DNA of 61,440 bases, from NCBI GenBank assembly GCA_029298735.1, contig JANSLP010000187.1:1-61440 (forward strand), read 5' to 3'. Both the position numbers and the translations under genes were made by a program. Shown one piece after another: positions 39,230-49,871 of the stretch (the first letter of the stretch is position 1; the number at the start of each line of letters is the position of its first letter). The notes below the pieces were generated by a model. It saw nothing but the letters and a program-made list of their open reading frames with translations. It was not told the origin of the DNA and did not search any database. Source of the stretch: Ophiostoma sp. CBS 140.51. Taxonomy: Eukaryota; Ascomycota; Sordariomycetes; Ophiostomatales; Ophiostomataceae.

Positions 39230-39787
39230 ATGGTCCTCAAAACAGAAACTGTCCACAACTCCACTTCCTGCATATCCTCCGCCTGCCGGACCGTCACTGT
39301 CAGTCTCATTATTGGTGCCGTGTTGCTGATTTGCATGACAGTCGTCGTTCTCTGGTGCTGCAAACGCGGCCAACGCAAAGTCAAGAATACAGTCGTGAGT
39401 GGCGTTATGGGTCTTTTCAGCCGGTCTTCCAAAACAGCTGCCGGCACTGCCGACGACGCAGAACAGCTTCGTCCGCAGCCGCCCATTCCACCGGCGCCGC
39501 CGGCACCCAGATCCTACCAGCCCTCCTCCTACACCCAACGCTACGAAGCCCCCTACGAGGCCCCCTACTACCCCGGGTACCAGCAGCAGCAGCAGCGCCA
39601 ATGGCAATGGCAATGGCAGAGGCAAACGCAGTCTCGTAATGTTGGACGGGCTGCTTCCCAGAACCTCAGTGAGAAGCGCACACAAGAGTTGCAGTCCCGC
39701 CGCTACGAAACCATTCCTGAAGAGACGCCCGTGGAGAGACAGCAGCGCTTGACCCGGCTGGCCTCGACTGTGGCATCGTCCATGTAG
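39230..39787 (+). CDS. Small single-pass membrane protein of unknown function, 185 aa
   Basis: A short N terminus with two Asn-X-Ser/Thr-type sites and cysteines (NSTSCISSAC) leads into one TM helix (about residues 20-44, SLIIGAVLLICMTVVVLWCC). A basic stop-transfer KRGQRKVK follows, then a Pro/Tyr/Gln-rich cytosolic tail. This fits a type III or type I-like single-pass topology. The tail contains PPAPPAPRSYQPSS, a repeated YEAPYEAPYYPGY and poly-Gln/Trp-Gln repeats, and ends in an acidic and basic helix. The ATG at 39230 follows a CT-rich leader. No domain recognised. It is one of four small membrane proteins in a row. Confidence 0.65.
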   Translation: MVLKTETVHNSTSCISSACRTVTVSLIIGAVLLICMTVVVLWCCKRGQRKVKNTVVSGVMGLFSRSSKTAAGTADDAEQLRPQPPIPPAPPAPRSYQPSSYTQRYEAPYEAPYYPGYQQQQQRQWQWQWQRQTQSRNVGRAASQNLSEKRTQELQSRRYETIPEETPVERQQRLTRLASTVASSM

Positions 39788-40575
39788 GTGGTCTTTCTTC
39801 TTACATTCTTCTCTTTCATTCCGTTTTTTGCCACTATTTTCTGGAGTTTTTGTATTGCTTTTCGGTCATTTTTGGTGAATTCATGAATTCGTACTGTACT
39901 GTCTTTTCCTCTGTCACGCACTACTTTGCTGGTGGTCAAGTTTTGTACCTGTACTACTGGCTAGGCGATTGATTATGTCAACCCTATCAGCCCTAGTTCT
40001 TTCCTCAGCACTTATTGACACATTACCCGATTTGGTAATTTGTACTGACAAGAACTCCCACAGCCGCGTCCGCAGTTTCTTTTACCTTTGATAATACAAT
40101 CTTTATTCTTTTCTGCTCTACGTGTTTCTGTTCGACATTGTGTTTCTCATTGCTGGTGCCGTAACGCCATGGTACTGTGCAGTGTGCAAAATGTGTCTGT
40201 TGGTGACTTCTTCAAGTCAGCATCATCGTAACTGTACTTTATTGTAGGGCAGGTTAGATAATCCAAAGCTTCCTTCATCGATGACAAGCACATATCTCTC
40301 TGAGCCCCAGACTTAGGGCTCATACCTGTCCTACCTCTTTCAGACTTTGAGGGTTTTCACAACTCGACGGAATTTCTATGCACTGTGCCATCGCCATCGT
40401 CAACTTTGATTTTTTTCACATTCCTTTTCTTTCCCATCAGACTCCTACTTTCTTTCTTCAGATCACGACCTTTTGGCCTACCTTCCCCACGAGGGTATCT
40501 CTCACAACTTTTTAAAATCATCTTCACAACCATTCCAAAAACCATTTATTCTGTTGTTACACAACCACCGCCATC
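39788..40575. other. Spacer and CT-rich leader, no gene
   Basis: 3' flank of the 185-aa gene followed by a pyrimidine-rich leader (about 40390-40575) of the next gene. A TGTACCTGTACTAC motif lies near 39945. Confidence 0.5.
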
Positions 40576-41499
40576 ATGGACAAGTCCTACTTTTGCCTCC
40601 TCGTCCTTCTATTTCCCATCGTTGCCTGCACTTGGCTCTGGCGCCGCCATAAAGCCCATAAGAGACGAGAAGGACAGCCGCAAAACGTCAAGTTGACCCG
40701 CCTACAACGCCACCAGGCCCGCGATGCTGAACACCGCCGCGCCGTCGAAGAACAGACTCGTCTGCATCCGTACTGGGGCACCCTTCCCAGCGCCATGCCC
40801 AGGAGGCCTACACCTGCTCAACTCCTGCCTGTCTATGAGCCGCGCCCCCGAGCCGCCCCTGTCAACTACTTCGGTTTCAACAACAATAGTAGCGATAGTC
40901 TTGCCCGTTCGATGACGGGCCTGCCGCCGTACAGCCCCATGTCACCTCCCGGCACGCCCGTGTTGCCGTGGTATGAGGAGCAACAACCGTCGATACGTCA
41001 AAGTCAAAGTCAAGGAAGCTCATCTCGGAACCGGCCGCCTTACCATAGCTGGTCGGCCCAGCATCCAAATCATCCAAATCAACTACATGCACATGCACAT
41101 GCACGTCCACGTCAATATCAAGATCAGGACCCGCGCCTGCCGAGGCCGGTATCACAGCCACAGCCACAGCCACAGCCACAGCCACAGCCGTATTTGCAGC
41201 GCGACAGCAACGGCGGGCCGGTGGCACTGCTGCCGCGGCGCTTACGGGTGGGGCAAAGTGGACCGCGGGCTGCACCTTCACCGCGCCGCCCCTCGGATGG
41301 CAGCGACGAGTCGGCAGCATCACAAGTAGAAGCCGGACGACTAGTACATAACTTTATGGTACCACCGCAGCCGGCGCACTTTCAAAGTTTGCGCGGCGCG
41401 GTAGCGAGCCATTTGATACGACAACAGTTGGCAAACAACAGGATTGCGGATGCAGACAACGACAACGACAGCGAGGACGTGAATCTGACACTGCAATGA
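40576..41499 (+). CDS. N-terminally anchored low-complexity protein of unknown function, 307 aa
   Basis: Begins with a hydrophobic helix (residues 4-22, SYFCLLVLLFPIVACTWLW) immediately followed by a very basic stretch (RRHKAHKRRE), a signal-anchor arrangement with the bulk in the cytosol. The rest is Pro/Gln/Ser/His-rich and probably disordered. It has GLPPYSPMSPPGTP, His-Ala repeats, (Gln-Pro)n from a CACAGC hexanucleotide repeat (about 41153-41189), and an acidic end. PPY-type motifs could recruit WW-domain proteins (inference). No domain recognised. Shares only the general membrane-anchor layout with the preceding gene. Confidence 0.65.
   Translation: MDKSYFCLLVLLFPIVACTWLWRRHKAHKRREGQPQNVKLTRLQRHQARDAEHRRAVEEQTRLHPYWGTLPSAMPRRPTPAQLLPVYEPRPRAAPVNYFGFNNNSSDSLARSMTGLPPYSPMSPPGTPVLPWYEEQQPSIRQSQSQGSSSRNRPPYHSWSAQHPNHPNQLHAHAHARPRQYQDQDPRLPRPVSQPQPQPQPQPQPYLQRDSNGGPVALLPRRLRVGQSGPRAAPSPRRPSDGSDESAASQVEAGRLVHNFMVPPQPAHFQSLRGAVASHLIRQQLANNRIADADNDNDSEDVNLTLQ
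41153..41189. repeat. In-frame hexanucleotide repeat (CACAGC)n coding Gln-Pro
   Basis: About six copies within the 307-aa protein gene, encoding alternating Gln and Pro. A related imperfect CATGCA repeat lies at about 41083-41105 and encodes His-Ala. Confidence 0.8.
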
Positions 41500-42357
41500 T
41501 CACAACGACAGCTTTTTGTACTTATTACTTATTGTTCATAGCGGGCATCTTGGAGCGTTTGTGGATTGTCTTCTTGTATTCATGATTTGAATTTAGAATT
41601 TAGAAAAGAAGTAGAAAAGCTATCTATCGAAACTTGATTCTTAAAGAATTTCCCCATCGCTGGCTTTGTGAATGACCAATGTGAAGAAAAGTAGAAAGAG
41701 AGGTAAAACGAAGAATAACACACGGAGAGACACACAGACCCGGATAATGTTTGTTTTGCTTTCCGTTTCCCTCCTTGGCCAAAGCTACAAGCCCACCACC
41801 CCGTTTTCCCTCCTGCAAAAATGTGTGTGTAGTTTTTTGTCTTGTGGAACGCAAGAATGAATCCAACAGTTTGAAAAATACACCCAACGGCCCAATTACA
41901 TGGTCTAGATATGTGTGAAAAGGTAAGAGAGAAAAAAGAGAAGCGAAAAAGAACGGGTTGAGGAGGAAGGTAGTGTGAAGAGCAGCAAGGAGGAGGAGCA
42001 GATGAGAAAAAAGAAAAAAGAGAATTCGGAAGAATGACAACAGAGAAAGAGAAAGAAACAGATATGGACACCGGGATAATGACAGTAAAGTCGGTTCAAC
42101 GCCGTACACGCCGGTTTGCAGAAGAACGCCCCAAAAAAGAGATATGTACAAAGGAGAATGTGGTTGAGTTCCGGAGATGGAGCACAAGGGTATCGAAAGC
42201 ATGTTGACCGTGTCCGGTCCAGGATCAAGCTTGTCGACGAGACAGGTCGTGGACCCGGTTACCAGGCTAGGCGAACAGGAGCAGCAGAGCACAACGGGCG
42301 AGACACAAACACATCTCACAGAAACTGTGGAATTTGTGTCACAGTTGGTTTCCCTCT
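41500..42357. other. Convergent spacer, no gene
   Basis: Between the stops of the 307-aa gene (plus) and the 206-aa gene (minus). Purine-rich on the plus strand from 41900 to 42060. Long open frames here have leader-like composition and are not supported. Confidence 0.45.
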
Positions 42358-42978
42358 CTAGTTGTTCTTCTGGCCCCAAATGGGAGCGCCCAGGGGCTTG
42401 CTGATACCCACGCCGACGCCGACGGCAATGCCGATAACAAGGAGGACAATCAGCACCTTGATGATAAGTCGGTTCCGCTTGCTCAGCCGCGACAGGCACG
42501 AGCACGACCGCTTCATCTTTTGCTCCTTGGCCTTCTTCTTCCAGTGAGCCTGACCGGGCCAGACCTGCGAGTCGCCGAGGCCGCGGCAGGCAATGGATCG
42601 CCGGCTGTTGCCCGTGCCCGTACCAGTGCAGCCATTGCTGGTGCCCTCGCTAGTGGTATGTGTAATCATGGCCTCGACGTCCGTGTCAAAGGGGTTGTTG
42701 TGGTGGACGGACGAGGGTGTCGACAGGTCGGATGTCCGGGGCATGGCCTCGGTGATGCTGGTTGTGCTGAGGCGGCCGCCGTTCTTTTCGTGCGTCGAGC
42801 TGGTGCTGGTACTAGCAATGACCGTGGCCGATGCCATGCTGTTTTTTGAGGGCTTCTCGGTGAGGTAGCGGGTCGTCGTCGTCGCCGTCTCTATTGTGCT
42901 GAGGTTCTGGTTCTTCTCGTCGACCGAGGCCGTCTCTACGTCTGCCGCAAAGGGCGAGTTGTTGTTTGGCGAGACCAT
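42358..42978 (-). CDS. Small tail-anchored membrane protein of unknown function, 206 aa
   Basis: The long Ser/Thr/Asn-rich, probably disordered N-terminal part contains a repeated NPFDTDVEA/SPFAADVETA element. It is followed by WPGQAHWKKKAKEQKMKR, a Cys pair (RSCSC), a basic LSKRNR and one C-terminal TM helix (LIIKVLIVLLVIGIAVGVGV), then a short KPLGAPIWG tail. The arrangement suggests a tail-anchored or type II protein. The WPG...SK-LGA-IW tail appears constrained, which suggests a conserved fungal family; I cannot name it. The upstream region is unusually long and CT-rich in the sense strand. Confidence 0.65.
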   Translation of the reverse strand: MVSPNNNSPFAADVETASVDEKNQNLSTIETATTTTRYLTEKPSKNSMASATVIASTSTSSTHEKNGGRLSTTSITEAMPRTSDLSTPSSVHHNNPFDTDVEAMITHTTSEGTSNGCTGTGTGNSRRSIACRGLGDSQVWPGQAHWKKKAKEQKMKRSCSCLSRLSKRNRLIIKVLIVLLVIGIAVGVGVGISKPLGAPIWGQKNN

Positions 42979-45900
42979 TTTAAGGCGGGTTGTGTATATT
43001 TCTGACGTTATCTGTTGCTGCTCGTCGCCTTGTCGTGGCTGACTCCAAGTACTCGTAGACGGACCTACTGTGTAGGTCTATCTAGGTCTGGAGGTCTGCT
43101 CTTTTCAGGAGGACACAAATTCGTAGGACCGTGTGATGGGAGATAAAGAGAAGAGCGAGAGGCGTAGTCGAAAGGATGTGGACCGAAATATGAGAGGGAA
43201 AAATGTATATATCCCTTTAAATAAAAAAGAACCTGAAGACAATCTCATTGTTAGCAAATGCTCGTGCAGGCCATGCGAGTGGAATAAAGTGCACCAACGC
43301 AGTAGTGTAATGGGTGTAAGGGGATCGGGAGTTGATTGATGGCGTAGTGGCAGTGGGCTTGTTGGGAGACGATCGATGGCTAGGGTCTGCTGTCTAAATT
43401 GGCATATTGTAGATCTCTCTACTGTCTCCCAGCCCTCTGCTGTCTCTCTATCGGTGCTCTTGCAGTGCTGTTTCTGTTGCGGTGCACTTGCATCGCGACA
43501 GACTGAGAATCTGAGACATTTTGGGAGGGTCCCGACAAGTGATAGTCCAGCGAGAAGCTGTCGAGAAGCTGTCGAGACGCAACGGTGGACCAAACGATCC
43601 GCGCGAAAGAAGAAGAAGGAAGCCAAAACCAATGGCTGGAGGTTGATGCACAATGCGCGCAAAGTGTGGAAGGTATCATACCAATTGTTTCTTGTCGATA
43701 GGTTCACAGTGATTTGCGTCAAGTGGGATGTAACCGGCCAACAGGAGGTATGTTGTAGAAGGATGTCGTAGTCGAGGGGAGTCAAGATCCAGTGAAGGTC
43801 TTGCGATGTCTGATGTTGATGTCCGCGTGCTGTTATTCTCTGGCGATGTTGATAGGAAGCTAGCTTCTGAGGTAGATCTATCGAGAATTGAAGAAAACGA
43901 GAAGAGAAGAATGATGTCAATCGACAATTGAGTATAAAGAAGGGAAAAAAGATGGAACTAAAAGTCGAATGTAAGAGTAGAAGGAGAAAACAAGAATCGG
44001 TTGCAGTTAATCTATTTTGTGTCGAGTCGTCGTTGCTGTTTCGTCGTTTTGTCGTTCTGTATTTTTGTTCTTGTCGCTCAGCGAGGGCCCTGTGGCTTGA
44101 TTGACCGGTTTGGGAAAGCAGGCTCGGCAAGGTCTCAGTTATTTGTGAGTGGTGAGTGGTGAGTTGGGAGCAGTAAACTGAAGCAAAAGCAAAAATATAA
44201 AAAGGGGATGTTCCAGGAAAGGTGTGATGTAGTCCGGAAAGAAACAATGAGAAGAAAACAAAATGCGAAAGGGATAAGAAGAGAAGGGGAGAAGGAGAGA
44301 AGAAGCAAAAGTGTCAGGAGAAGGAGACAGGAAGAAGGAGAGAAAACAGCCCACGAGACGATGAGAAGAAGAGAAAGAGGAAGGAACGAACGAGAGAAGA
44401 GAGAAAGAGGGGAAGGTACGACCGACGAAGCTACGCGAAAGGCTGAAGGAAAGAAACTCTCAAAAAAGGAAAGAGCAAGAGGGAGCATGAACAAGGATAG
44501 GAGGGCCGTCTATGCTTTGGGCCACACCTTCCGACCTGAGAAGAAAAGAACAAGATACACGGCCGAAAAAGGAAAGAACGACCTGCAAAGACTATCGCAG
44601 CCAAAGGGAAGGGTACCTGCACTTTGCGCGCGCACGCACGCACGCACTCTTGGCGGGAAATTGACCTAATGAATTGCAAGTCCACCTGGAAAGGCAAGTG
44701 CCTCTCTTAACTTGTGAGGCACAGACATCAACACGCGCACAAAAGCACGCGAAATCTACGAGCTACGACGTACAAAGCACAAGCTTCGCCGCCACGTTCA
44801 ACACTACTGTAGGGTACCGAAAGAAGGAGGAGAAGTCATTTTGTCAATAGGGAGAGGACGAGATAAGTCGAGACGAGGCAGAAGTCGTGAGGGAAAAAGA
44901 CAAATGAAAAGGGGACCGACAGAGGAAACGACAGACAGGAAAGAACATCGATACAAAAAGACAAAAGGCAGCAAAGATAAAACATAAAAGAGGGCAATAT
45001 TGGCCGGCCTGATTCTCCCTTTTATTTTGAGATTTGGCTGGGGGGATACGACGTATTACAGAGAGTACCTTTCATTTGTACCCCCAGAAGTACCCACCTC
45101 GTTTAATTTGTGGCGGAAGGTACATCTCCCTTGTACGCGCTCTTGTATTCCATCCCGCGACTGGACCCAGATACAGGCAAGCAGGTTCTTGCCTTTTTTT
45201 TTGTATTATCCGGGTGGACAATGTACATTGACGACGTAATTACATGTACTTGTACAATCTTTTGCTCCGGCAAGTGCGACGGTACATTTGCAACGGCGAA
45301 CTGTATCGTGCACTGTAAAATGTAAGATACAGTCCTACGGTAGTTCTGGTTTGGTACGGCGTAAAATGGTCCATGTAATTGGAGGGTGACGCGCCAGCAA
45401 CTGTGACGAAGCGGGACAGCCAGACGGTTCTCTCCTCTCAGTTTGCGGCCCTTTTCATCTTTTTTTGTTTCCAAAGCCTGTTCTTTCCTTTTTTCTCTTC
45501 CTCTTTCCTAGAGCCTGTTTGCGGACAAACATGGGCGTGGCGTGTCTTGTCTGAGACATTTGCAGGGAAGGCGGAAAGTGGGCAGGGACCAGACAAGAGA
45601 CAAAAAAAAAAGCAGACACAAGATTTCAGGGAGCCGACCAGTCAAGAGCACACCACTGAGCCACTGTGTCGCCCAAAATGGTCCGTTTTGGGGCGCCATC
45701 TTGCGCGAAACATCGAGTGGTCGTGGATTGAATATACGGCGTATTCTTTTTGAGAGAGAATTGGTTGAGAAAAGGAGACAAAACAGGAGAGGGGCAGGGG
45801 TTGACGGTTGACGATGGACGGAAGGAACCTCTCGAGAGTGGAACGCAGGTTGGGGAAGGCAAAGGTGCAGTCCGGCTGGGGTTGTTCTGGGAAGTGGTCT

Positions 45901-48900
45901 GGGCTTGCAGGCCACTCCATTCTGAGCCTTGCATGCCAGTCGCATGCCAGGCTGTGGACAGAGAGTGCTGTGATTGGTTAACAGAGTGCTGAACGAGATC
46001 CATCTGCAGTGGGCAGTCACAACAGGCACCTGCAATCTGGACTGCCCCTGGCCTAGCGCAGCCCCTGGTGTGAATGGACTTTTCCTTGAGATGGGCCCTC
46101 GTCCCGCCTGCTCCAGACTAAACCTGTTCAGAATCTAGTGCCAAGGAAGGGCTGGGGTCTGGCCATGCCAGGCCAGAGTGGCCTCGTGGGCTGCCAGCAG
46201 ACAGTGGCCGCCGGAGTGTTGTCGAACACGGTCTAGCGGGCCAGCAGTGCACAGTACCGTCGTCTTCTTGGCTTGCTTGGGTCACAGTCGCTGTCTTTCT
46301 TTCCTTTCTTTTTCGCAGTCGCTGAACAGTCATGCTCTTCTTTGCTTTCTTTTTCTCTCCTATTGACTTACAGTGACCACTCAGTACATCGAATGCAGGC
46401 CTGTCACCACATACGACGTTGAGACGACCCCTTCACTGCATTGAGGCAAAAGGACTCTGCGTCTGAAATAGAGGGAAAGACAAGAGGAAGAAGAAAAAAG
46501 ACGACAGGAAAAAGAAAAGAAGACGACGAAAACTGACAGAACACCCTGGGAGAACAAAATAAAAGGGGCAAGGCATGGAAAGTGGAAAAGGCGTGCCACG
46601 GGATTGCTTGTTCGTGACCAGTCAGCTAACAAGCCTTTGGGCGTTGTTGGGAGTAGTCTATTTGCAAGTACCTTTCGTAGTGCAGGCTTGTATCTTAATC
46701 CCCTCATATTAATTGGATCTCGAGAGGCGACTTTATCCTCGTCGTCTCTCCTTTACATGTACATCTGTTCTAGACAAGATACGGACGAGCGCAAAGCACA
46801 AGCTCAGGCTAGACATGTAAAGTGGTGTAAGTGCTTGCAAGTGCCTGTAAGTGCCTGTACTAACGTTGACCATCTTCCCCTCGTTCTCTCCTTGACGACT
46901 CCTCCTTTTCTTTCTTTCTTTTGGTTCCCCTCAGCTGTGGCCAGCCCGTCGGCCGATATTCCATGTAGTCCCATTTTGACCATACAGTCCATGCAGCCAG
47001 ACGCCCAGCGCCGCATGCAGCGGGCCGTGCAGAGAGACAGAGCATGCTTTGAACCAGAGTAAGACATTACAGCTTCTGTACGAGTATCCCGTAGACGAGG
47101 AGGGCTAGCATTGAAGCGGCTTTCGCGCATGTCTGTCTTTTTCCCCAACAATGCTTGTCGCTGTTGAGCGAGAACGCTCTTCCCCTCGCTTGTATTGTGA
47201 GATGCAAGTAGATAAACAAACAACGGGCTAGCAGTAGTGCGAGTCTATTCAACCTTACTCCTCAAACGATCTAGACTTGAGGTGTTATCATGTCCACCCT
47301 TGACGACAGCATTATGCAGCCTCTTCCTCCCTTTTCTCCTCGAGAACCTGCTTGCAAGTCCCATCCATGGTTCTGGATGCCACCCCACCTTTTTACAGCA
47401 TCTTTCCCCTACCACAACAGCCTGCTTTTGGAGGCGTAAAGCAAGACATACAAGGACAGGTACTGTGTGATGTTGTGCGCCCGGAAAATTAGTATGTTGT
47501 CGTCCACACAAAGAAGGGGGCGAGTCCATTTGCGCGAGAGTGGCGGCGCAGAAGCCTCCCACCCGGAGAAGCTGTATTGAGCCAGCCTCCTGCGCTTCCG
47601 TGCTGTACTGTAACTGTGGTGCTGGACCTGCACAATGTGTGATGCTTCCAGCCACTATGATTGTATCCAGAATATGCGTGGAGAGTTTGTACGACCGTCT
47701 TCAGAGCTGATACAAGTATATGCCGTAGTTACGACCTCCTTCTCTCCTCACTTCTTGGCGGACGCCATCTTGTATTCTGTTGAGATGTTCGACGTATGGA
47801 TCTCATGCAAATGCTGTCCTTCGTATGCTGTACATCTCCCCTCTCCCACCTTCCTTTAAAAGCCAGCGGCCTCCGCCACCTCTTTTTTTTTTTCTTTTTT
47901 TCTCTTATATTCATTGCTTTTCCCCGAAGACGTCCCCAGTCCCTTGTCTTTCGTTTGCTGTCGGAAAGACTTCAAAATATAATCCAAATCTTATTCGTCA
48001 ACTTCAACTTCAGCCGCGAGGCGACTCTCTCTGTAAATAAAATGAGGGAATAGAAAGGCAAAAGTCAAGGAAGGAAAGGACCAACAAAAGGGGACCAACA
48101 GGAATAAGATCTCCCTGATATCAATCTACATGAGTTGGTGTGTCTCCCGTGTCTGTGGCGCATCTCAACGCGGGTAAATGGGTTGGGAGAAAAGAGGCGA
48201 CTCTCAAGGGACCGAGAAGACTACTCTTTCCTCCGTAGTCTACAGCACGGTATATCATCGGCATGACGCCGCATAATATAAAATGCAAACATCATTGTGC
48301 ATCCTGTGAAGCTAGTAAAGAGTAAGGGACTCTGTATCTGCTCGGAAAGAATGAAGGACAAGGCGGCATTGATGTCTTGGTAAAAACGCTGGCAGTATTC
48401 TCCGTGTACAAGAAATTGTATATTGAGTTTAGACTATGAGATAATCTAATAAAAGTGTGAATAGGAATACTTGGAATGCAATACTGCATCACGAGTTGTA
48501 GACTCGACCGTTGAAGTCGGATGACGGCAGGGCGTGGCCCGTATCGAAAACTACCGAAGTCTCTTGGCTAATACTTACCTGTTTTCTTCTGATGTGCACA
48601 TGAAGTACCTGTAGATTCTTTAAAATATTTTTATTGGTTCAAGCATGTTTGAAGGTCAAGATCACCATGACCGTTGAAGGTTGAAGGTTGAAGGTTGAAG
48701 GTTGAAGGTTGAAGGTTGAACGTTGAACGTTGAAGCTTACATGTCAGCATGTGAGGCCGTTGGCAGCTCTGTGCTGTGATTGGCCAGTGCTGATCAAGAT
48801 CGACAACAGCACCACCACCGCCTGTAATTCAGATGCCAGCCCTGTCCAGTCCACCATAAAGTCAGCCCCGCCAAAACACGTCCACTACACAGAGCGTGTT

Positions 48901-48954
48901 TCCATTTACGGACTTTCCGTCAACATCGCAGTCACGTCGACATCCACAGCCACA
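42979..48954. other. 6 kb gene desert with repeats and one splice-bounded island
   Basis: Largest gap in the window. 43100-44500 is strongly CT-rich in the minus sense, probably promoter or leader of the 206-aa gene, and leaves a meaningless 380-codon frame. 44626-44645 holds a short GCAC repeat. At 46935-47058 a coding-like segment is flanked by a good acceptor and donor. A perfect minus-strand splice donor lies at 48571-48581. A 9-copy heptamer repeat lies at 48673-48735. No full gene is supported. Confidence 0.45.
48673..48735. repeat. 7-bp tandem repeat (GTTGAAG)x9
   Basis: Exactly nine heptamers over 63 bp: six GTTGAAG, two GTTGAAC and a final GTTGAAG. It ends 219 bp upstream of the APC13 ATG, so it may lie in or near its promoter. 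Confidence 0.92.
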
Positions 48955-49575
48955 ATGGTAAGTTCTTTTCTGTCCTCGCTTCGATCGCTGGTACCCTCGC
49001 TCGTTGTCTCCCCTCGTTGCTCGCTCCGCTCGCTAATGCTCGCCGCTTAGAACAAAGACGGCTGCTACACCTCTGTGCATATGCACCACCCGCGCAACGC
49101 CGACCTCTTTGAAGACGTCTGCAAAGACCGGCTGCCCAACGACGAGATTTTCGTGCCGCCGCAGCACCAGCCCATCAACCCAGAAGACGAGGACGATGTC
49201 GTGCCGGACCAGCATGCCGCGTTTGGCATTCAGCGGGCGACGCAGGCGGTCAGAGAACCGGCGTGGAAGGATTTGGGGTTGGGGCAGTTGATGAGGGGAC
49301 CTCCTCGGGGACCACCGATAGGTGGTCAAGGAGCGGCGACGTCCGGCGCAGGCACGGCCAACACGGCTGACAGCACCATCCGCCCCGGCCTCTCCTACTC
49401 ATACTACTCCTACTACTACGGCTACAATGCCAACGGCATCGGCGCGACTCTCGCAGGCACAGCGAGTGCCGCCCCTGGCGCGCTGACGGGTGACCCGGCA
49501 GCAAGTCCTGGCGGAGCGGCACGCGGACAAGCTGGAGGAGCAGGGACACGGCACCATCGGGGGATGCCGAGGTGA
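48955..49575 (+). CDS. APC13: APC13/Swm1-like anaphase-promoting complex subunit, 175 aa, ATG-only first exon
   Basis: A small structural subunit that stabilises TPR subunits of the anaphase-promoting complex (APC/C ubiquitin ligase). Exon 1 is only the ATG (48955-48957). The GTAAGT donor follows at once, and the intron ends CGCTTAG at 49050. Exon 2 (49051-49575) continues NKDGCYTSVHMHHP. The recognisable core is DGxY, then DLFEDVCKDRLPNDEIFVPP, an acidic INPEDEDDVVPDQ, and PAWKDLGLGQL. It aligns in order with the human APC13 pattern of a DGR start, a D-LP-ED-x-P block and a KWTDLAL end. The C-terminal part is a fungal extension rich in Gly/Ala/Tyr. Without the splice there is no ATG in a good position before this core. 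It converges on TRS31. Confidence 0.72.
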
Positions 49576-49871
49576 AGCAGACACGACTGGAGAGACAGAA
49601 GAAAACCGCAGAACCGACATTGATACCACGAGGATAGGATGGGCACGGCGTTTACGGATACGGGCTTGGGACAACAATGGGAACTATTACGGACATAGCA
49701 TAGGACAGGGTTGCAAAGAAAGAATGCATTTTATTTCCCATGACGAAGAGAAGCAGTGAACAACAAGAAGAAACGCCGAGATATATACACCACGCGGGAA
49801 GGAACAAACATAAAAGAAACAGTCGTCGAAACTCCGTTTCGCCTCTACACTCAGATGACCCTCAAGAGACT

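Noticed and set aside
41624..42505. 293-codon minus frame overlapping the 206-aa gene
   Set aside because: Shadow of the real gene plus pyrimidine-rich 3' flank; Phe/Leu/Ser runs come from CT tracts.
43105..44247. 380-codon open frame on the minus strand
   Set aside because: Composition is that of a CT-rich promoter or leader (Ser, Phe, Leu, Arg mixtures), with no codon bias, no domain, and probable leader of the 206-aa gene.
44208..44669. 154-codon Arg/Lys/Glu-rich plus frame
   Set aside because: Pure product of a long purine-rich tract; it is the antisense of a CT-rich fungal promoter.
48571..48600. U1 snRNA 5' end (ATACTTACCTG)
   Set aside because: The sequence after it has none of the U1 stem-loop I or Sm-site features; better explained as a minus-strand splice donor.
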